Positions 59,097 to 64,000 of a stretch of 64,000 nucleotides of DNA are shown here, piece after piece. The first letter of the stretch is position 1; each line of letters starts with the position of its first letter. A program made the translations under genes and the position numbers. The notes below the pieces were generated by a model that had not been told where the DNA came from, made no database searches, and worked only from the letters and a program-made list of their open reading frames with translations. This DNA is from Polyporus tsugae (Eukaryota; Basidiomycota; Agaricomycetes; Polyporales; Polyporaceae), in contig JAHRBS010000007.1 in NCBI GenBank assembly GCA_024305745.1, forward strand, positions 744,001 through 808,000, in the 5' to 3' direction.

Positions 59097-62000
59097 ATGG
59101 GGGACGAATACCCTACCTTATTTCGTACGTAGCATGTTCGTTGCCTCGCGATGACATGACTGACACGGCAACGCAAGGCTCGGAGCAGATGAGCTTGGTA
59201 CAGCTCATTGTGCCCACCGAGGTTGCTCATGACACCATCGCCGAGCTCGGTGAGCTTGGCAACGTTCAGTTCAAAGATGTGAGTCCAACTTTTGCGACAG
59301 TACCGCAATGCATTGGGTGCTCCATGGTGCTCACCCTTCCGCGATGCCTCCTGCACACAGCTCAACCCCAATGTCAATCCTTTCCAACGTTCCTTCGTCG
59401 GTGAGATCCGCCGCACCGACGAGATGGCCCGCCGTGTTCGCTTCTTCGCGTCCCAGATCGAGAAGGAGAAGGACCCTGTCACCATTCGTCCCCTCTACGA
59501 CTCGGCGCCGCTCGTGACCGTCGGGCCCCGTGCTGCACAGACGATCGACGAGCTGGACGTGAAGCTCACGGAGCACGAGGCCCGTCTGACACAGATGAAC
59601 GAGAGTTACCAGCTGCTTAGCGAACGTTTGCGGGAGCTTGTGGAGGCGCGGCACGTCCTTCGTGAGACCGCAGTTTTCTTCGAGAAGGTGAGTCGGGTCG
59701 TGTATTGGATTATGGGGTGCTTGCTCACGGCACGGCACATAGGCTGCCATCCGCGAGAGCGAGGCACGTCAGTCCTTGGACGACAGTTCGGCACCCCTTC
59801 TCCAGCACGATGATCGGGAGCAGCAGTATTCCTCAGTCGGGGACATCCAATTGGACCTTGAGTGAGTTTTTCCTCTCTTCACCTGAACTTCTCGACTTCG
59901 TCATTTGGAAAGACTGAGCCCCGTTACTTCCACTTCACACTCGTTCTGCTTCGAGCCGCTTCAAGCCGTTGAACAACCTCGGCCTCTCCGTGATACCCGT
60001 CTTCTGGCTTCAGCTGTGGGATGATGCAGCGCTCGTACACACCATCGGCTATGCATCTATCTCTGTCAGAATTCCAGACACGCCGGTTCAGCGTCCGGTT
60101 GTGTTATGCTTGAGTACCGGTGTCATCGTTTGCACTTTCCTATCGCGTCCCACGGCGAAGGACGGATAACGTTCGTATGGTTCTGACGGGTCTAGGCTGC
60201 CCTGAAGGAGTGGTACCCGCTCGCAATGGAGACCCGGGTCGTAGACGATGGGGCTTTGATTCCGACCACTTGACCGTCATGCATCTTGATTGTAAATTTT
60301 GCTAACGGAATTTACAGGTTCGTCGCTGGTACGATCGATCGTGCCCGCTTGTCCACCTTTGAGCGTATCCTGTGGCGTGTCCTCCGCGGCAACCTCTACA
60401 TGAACTATATCGATATCCAGGAGCCCTTCGTCGACCCTGCCACTGGTGTTGAGACGCGCAAGAACGTCTTCATCATCTTCGCACACGGCGACGCCCTGCT
60501 CGCGAAGATCCGCAAGGTCGCTGAGTCCATGGGCGCGATCCTATACCCCATTGACGTGAACGCGGACAAGCGCGCTGACTCCATGCGCGAGGTTACTGGC
60601 CGTCTCGAAGACCTTCAGATCGTCTTATACAACACCGGCGCGAACCGCAGGGCGGAGCTCCAAACCATCGGCGAGAGCCTCGCAAGCTGGCAGGACGTGG
60701 TGGCGAAGGAGAAGCTAATCTACGAGACGCTCAACCTGTTGAACTACGACGTTCGCCGCAAGACGCTTATTGCCGAGGGATGGTGCCCCACCCGCGACAT
60801 CGCCCAGATCCAGCTGGCCTTGCGCCACGCAACGGTACGCTAATGTCATACTTGCGAGCCTCATGATATGCTGATCAGCCGAGTCCAGGAGGAGTCTGGC
60901 ACCAACATCCCGCCTATCCTTCACGAACTGCGCACGGACCGGACCCCGCCGACCTTCCAGCGCACGAACAAGTTTACCGAGGGCTTCCAGACCATCATGG
61001 ACGCCTACGGTATGGCGACGTACCAGGAGGTCAACCCTGGCTTGTTCGCAGTCATCACGTTCCCGTTCTTGTTCGCCGTCATGTTCGGTGATATTGGCCA
61101 TGGGTTCATCCTCTTCCTTGCTGCGCTCGCTATGATTATGTTCGAGAACAAGTTGGGCAAGGCCGACCTAGGCGAGATCTTTGGCACGTTCTTCTTGTGC
61201 GTATTAGACGTTTTGGTGGCCCTTTGCGATGCTAACTTGCATCCATCACAGCGGTCGCTACATTATTTTGCTTATGGGCCTTTTCTCGATCTACACCGGC
61301 TTCCTCTACAACGACATTTTTTCCAAGTCATTGCACATCTTCCACTCTGGCTGGGAGTGGCCGGCGCCTCACGGCAACGACTCTGTCGTCGCTTACTCAA
61401 ACGGTCACACTTATCCGTTTGGGCTTGATCCCGCTTGGCACGGTGCTGACAACCAGCTGCTGTTCACGAACTCCTACAAGATGAAGATGTCGATCGTTCT
61501 CGGTGTTATCCACGTAAGTGCTATATTACTGCTTGCGACCCTCCGAGGCCGATCGGGCTAACGATGGATCCAGATGACGTTCGCTCTTTGTCTCCAAGTT
61601 CCCAACCACATTCGTTTCAAGCGGTTCTCGGATCTCTACACCAACTTTATTCCCCAGATGATCTTCCTTCAGTCCATTTTCGGCTACCTCGTTGTCTGCA
61701 TTATCTACAAGTGGACCGTGGACTGGTCGAAGGCGTCTACGCCGGCTCCTTCTCTGCTCAACATGTTGATCGGGATGGTCCTCACCCCCGGTGTTGTCGA
61801 CCCAGGGGCGCAGCTATACCCCGGGCAGAGCACGGTGCAGGTGATCTTGCTGGGAATGGCCGGGGTGTGCGTGCCCTGGCTTCTGATTACGAAGCCGTAC
61901 CTGCAGTACAAGGAGATGCAGAAGATCCATGGCCAAGGCTATATCGGGCTTGGGGCAGACGAAGCGCCGCGACACGCGGAGGACTTCGACCTGGAAGGGG

Positions 62001-62641
62001 AAGAGGAAGGCAATGGCAGGGCGATCGTCGAAGCGAACGACGAGGAGGAGCATGTAAGTTTACCTCCGTTACGTCTTGTTGAGAGGACCCCATTTCACAG
62101 CGGCTACGGCTATCTACCTGCAGGAGCAACACGATTTCAGCGAGGTGGTCGTGCATCAGGTCATTCATACGATTGAGTTCTGTCTGGGATGCGTGTCGCA
62201 TACAGCGTCGTACCTTCGGCTGTGGGCGCTCTCGCTCGCGCATGCGCAGCTGTCTGAGGTGCTGTGGGACATGACTCTGTCGAAGGTGCTTGGGATGTCG
62301 GGCCTGCTCGGGGCGATCGCGATCGCGGTCGTGGGGGTGATGTGGCTGTCGATGACGATTGCCATCTTGTGCATCATGGAGGTGCGTCGAGGCTGCCAGG
62401 GGAGAGCTCGCCACGGTAACTGACCGACACGGATTAGGGTCTGTCGGCATTCCTACACGCCCTGCGTCTGCACTGGGTGGAAGCGAACAGCAAGCACTAC
62501 GAGGCGGGCGGCTATGTGAGTGATCGGGTTCATCTCCGGGGATTCTGTGCGCTCTTGGTGCGGGGAACGTGTCGCTGATGGTGATGTGCCACACAGCAAT
62601 TCGTGCCGTTGAGCTTCGCCCGGCTGAACGAGAAGCAGTAG
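59097..62641 (+). CDS. VPH1: V-type proton ATPase subunit a
   Basis: Membrane-embedded Vo subunit that couples rotor movement to proton transport into vacuole or Golgi. Eleven exons: 59097-59124, 59178-59278, 59361-59687, 59743-59861, 60318-60834, 60889-61196, 61252-61513, 61574-62053, 62124-62381, 62438-62515 and 62597-62641, giving 840 residues. The N-terminus splices to [20 protein letters not shown]. Further blocks are [65 protein letters not shown] and the proton-channel helices [20 protein letters not shown] and [18 protein letters not shown], with the essential Arg in SYLRLW. The C-terminus is [13 protein letters not shown]. The intron 59862-60317 is 456 bp, far longer than the rest. 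Confidence 0.96.
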
Positions 62642-63257
62642 GGGCAGGGATAAGCGAGGCGTCGGACATGGCTCGGACTGTGTTAGCTCCAGCAGGTCGT
62701 GTATGCTGTAGTAATCCGACGTCGGGGTCGGCGAATAATGGGAGGCTGGAACGTGGGTGACCACTGACAACGGAGGAATCGAGCATGCCAGGCGGGGCCA
62801 GGGCTGTGAAAGCCGGAGGATCCGGGGGTGCAACGCTGCCCCACACTCGTGACACTGCACACAAGCGCCCCGACTGATCGCCACGTGCGATGGCACTTTT
62901 TTTCGCACTCCGCCGAGTAACGGAGAGGATATATAAGCCAGATAAGCGACATGGATCAACGCTATCCCCCCCACTCAGTTCTCTTCTTTTTCTTCTTTGT
63001 GTCATAGAACGGTATGTGCCCTCCGCTCTCCTCGTCGCCCTCGTCGTCCCTGACGCTCCCCTCGCAGGCTTCGGCCATATAGAAATAGAGTGATCTCCCG
63101 TCCTTGACGACCTTTTCCTGCGTTTCGCCGCCCGCCGCCCGCATCCCCCGTACACATAGAGCAATCTATACGTTTCACTCCCAAGGTGAATACGCCCTTT
63201 GTCTGTCGCGTCCCCTTCAAACCCTCAATGCCCCAATCCGCCGCTCAGATATCAAAA
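62642..63257. promoter_or_regulatory. EF-3 promoter and 5' leader
   Basis: 616 bp with features of a strongly expressed gene: a CACGTG palindrome at 62882-62887, a TATATAAG box at 62930-62937, and a CT-rich tract at 62960-63000. A probable 5' UTR intron at 63012-63067 starts GTATGT and ends CGCAG. Confidence 0.55.
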
Positions 63258-64000
63258 ATGCCCGCCATCTCCGCTGTTGCTCCCTCCTCCATTCCCGACC
63301 CCGCCTCGCTCAAGGCTGCCGTCGCCCCCGCTCCCGCCCAGCTCGACGTCTCCGGATTCTTTGTTGCCGACAAGGCCAGCCGCGCGGCCGCGGCTGCTCA
63401 GTTCGTCGCGCTTGTCCAAAAAGACGGCCCCTCGGCTGTCCAGTCCGTCGGCTTCACGGATGCCGTCGTCAAGGCCCTCGGCGACAAGAAGTCCCCTGCG
63501 GCTCGTGAGGGCGCTGCCAACGCCGTCGCTGCCCTTGCGGCGACCCCCGCCATCAAGGCTCTCGAGCCCTTCTTCGTCAACTCTGGTGTCTATGCGGCGC
63601 TCATCGAGACGTTCGCCGACAAGATGCCCGCCGTCCGGACGGCTGCTGTCGAGGCTGTCAAGGCGTACGTCGCGGCAATGAACCCTTGGGCGGCTGGCCT
63701 CATCCTGCCCGCCCTTCTTCACGAAATCAAGACCGCCGGCAAGTGGCAGGTCAAGACGGGCTCTATCGTCGTCCTCAACCAGCTTGTCACTACCGCCCCC
63801 GTGCAAACCGCTAAGCTCACTCCCGAGATCGTTCCCGTTCTCTCTGACGCGATCTGGGACACCAAGGCGGACGTGAAGAAGGCGGCTCGCGATTCGCTCG
63901 AAAAGGTCACTGCTCTCGTCTCGAACAAGGACATAGAACGCTTTATTCCTGCCCTTATCAAGGCTTTAATCAACCCCGTCGAGGAGGTCCCCAACACCAT
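63258..64000 (+). CDS. YEF3: Translation elongation factor 3 (5' part)
   Basis: Fungal-specific ribosomal ABC ATPase that releases E-site tRNA during elongation; cytosolic. Only the N-terminal 247 residues are in the window, open to the right edge with no intron. They form the HEAT-repeat domain: DGPSAVQSVGFTDAVVKAL, REGAANAVAALAATPAIKAL, YAALIETFADKMPAVRTAAV and AAMNPWAAGLILPALLHEI. The ABC cassettes and chromodomain insert would follow outside. Codons are strongly biased to C-ending forms, as expected for a highly expressed gene. The start is the ATG after ATCAAAA at 63251-63257. Confidence 0.96.
   Translation, partial: MPAISAVAPSSIPDPASLKAAVAPAPAQLDVSGFFVADKASRAAAAAQFVALVQKDGPSAVQSVGFTDAVVKALGDKKSPAAREGAANAVAALAATPAIKALEPFFVNSGVYAALIETFADKMPAVRTAAVEAVKAYVAAMNPWAAGLILPALLHEIKTAGKWQVKTGSIVVLNQLVTTAPVQTAKLTPEIVPVLSDAIWDTKADVKKAARDSLEKVTALVSNKDIERFIPALIKALINPVEEVPNT

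Noticed and set aside
61887..63164. 425-codon minus-strand open frame
   Set aside because: Antisense to VPH1 3' exons and the EF-3 promoter, low-complexity Pro/Arg/Ser composition, no family motif.

Overview
The window is nuclear DNA of a basidiomycete fungus, most likely an Agaricomycete (mushroom, polypore or corticioid type). The evidence is gene structure and gene content. Genes are split by many short GT-AG introns, mostly 46-80 bp. The lineage-typical families present are FunK1 fungal protein kinases, DUF6593, HsbA-like and cerato-platanin secreted proteins, a PL14-like polysaccharide lyase and Zn2Cys6 regulators. I rebuilt most exon chains by hand. Where exact coordinates are given, the summed exon lengths are divisible by three and every junction keeps phase.

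Left third (1-15.9 kb): 5' part of a Hos2-type histone deacetylase (-), PER1/PGAP3 GPI-lipid remodelling protein (+), DUF6593 protein (-), ribose-phosphate pyrophosphokinase (-), glutamate 5-kinase PRO1 (-), a DOPA-4,5-dioxygenase-like protein containing 14-nt and 5-nt microexons (-), a secreted PL14-like lyase (+), and a Ser/Thr kinase with a large N-lobe insertion (+). This is a housekeeping block (nucleotide precursor, proline and GPI metabolism) with a few lineage-specific genes.

Middle (17.3-36 kb): two FunK1 paralogues (-) flank a PBSP-type metallopeptidase (-) and a GH3 beta-xylosidase (+). The first FunK1 copy carries an in-frame TGA that the second lacks. Then come a 13-exon cytochrome P450 (-), an intact cerato-platanin (+), a nested pair of non-autonomous DNA transposons (a Tc1/mariner-type element inside an element with 45-bp terminal repeats and TGA duplications), and an HsbA-type secreted protein (-). 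Much of this is secretome or accessory: wall and lignocellulose attack, surface proteins and oxidation.

Right part (36-64 kb): an ADP1-like ABCG transporter with an EGF-like ectodomain (-), an NmrA-like Rossmann protein (-), a broken cerato-platanin copy, WBP1 oligosaccharyltransferase subunit (+), a gene-poor 3.6-kb stretch, a broken NmrA copy (+), adenylate kinase (+), a Zn2Cys6 transcription factor (+), V-ATPase subunit a (+) and the start of translation elongation factor 3 (+), which runs off the right edge. Two gene families here (cerato-platanin and NmrA) each show one intact and one decayed copy within the window.

I found no coherent undescribed multi-gene system. The observations most worth checking are the microexons, the nested transposons, the FunK1 copy with a stop codon, and the two fresh pseudogenes. 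No rRNA, tRNA or CRISPR could be supported.
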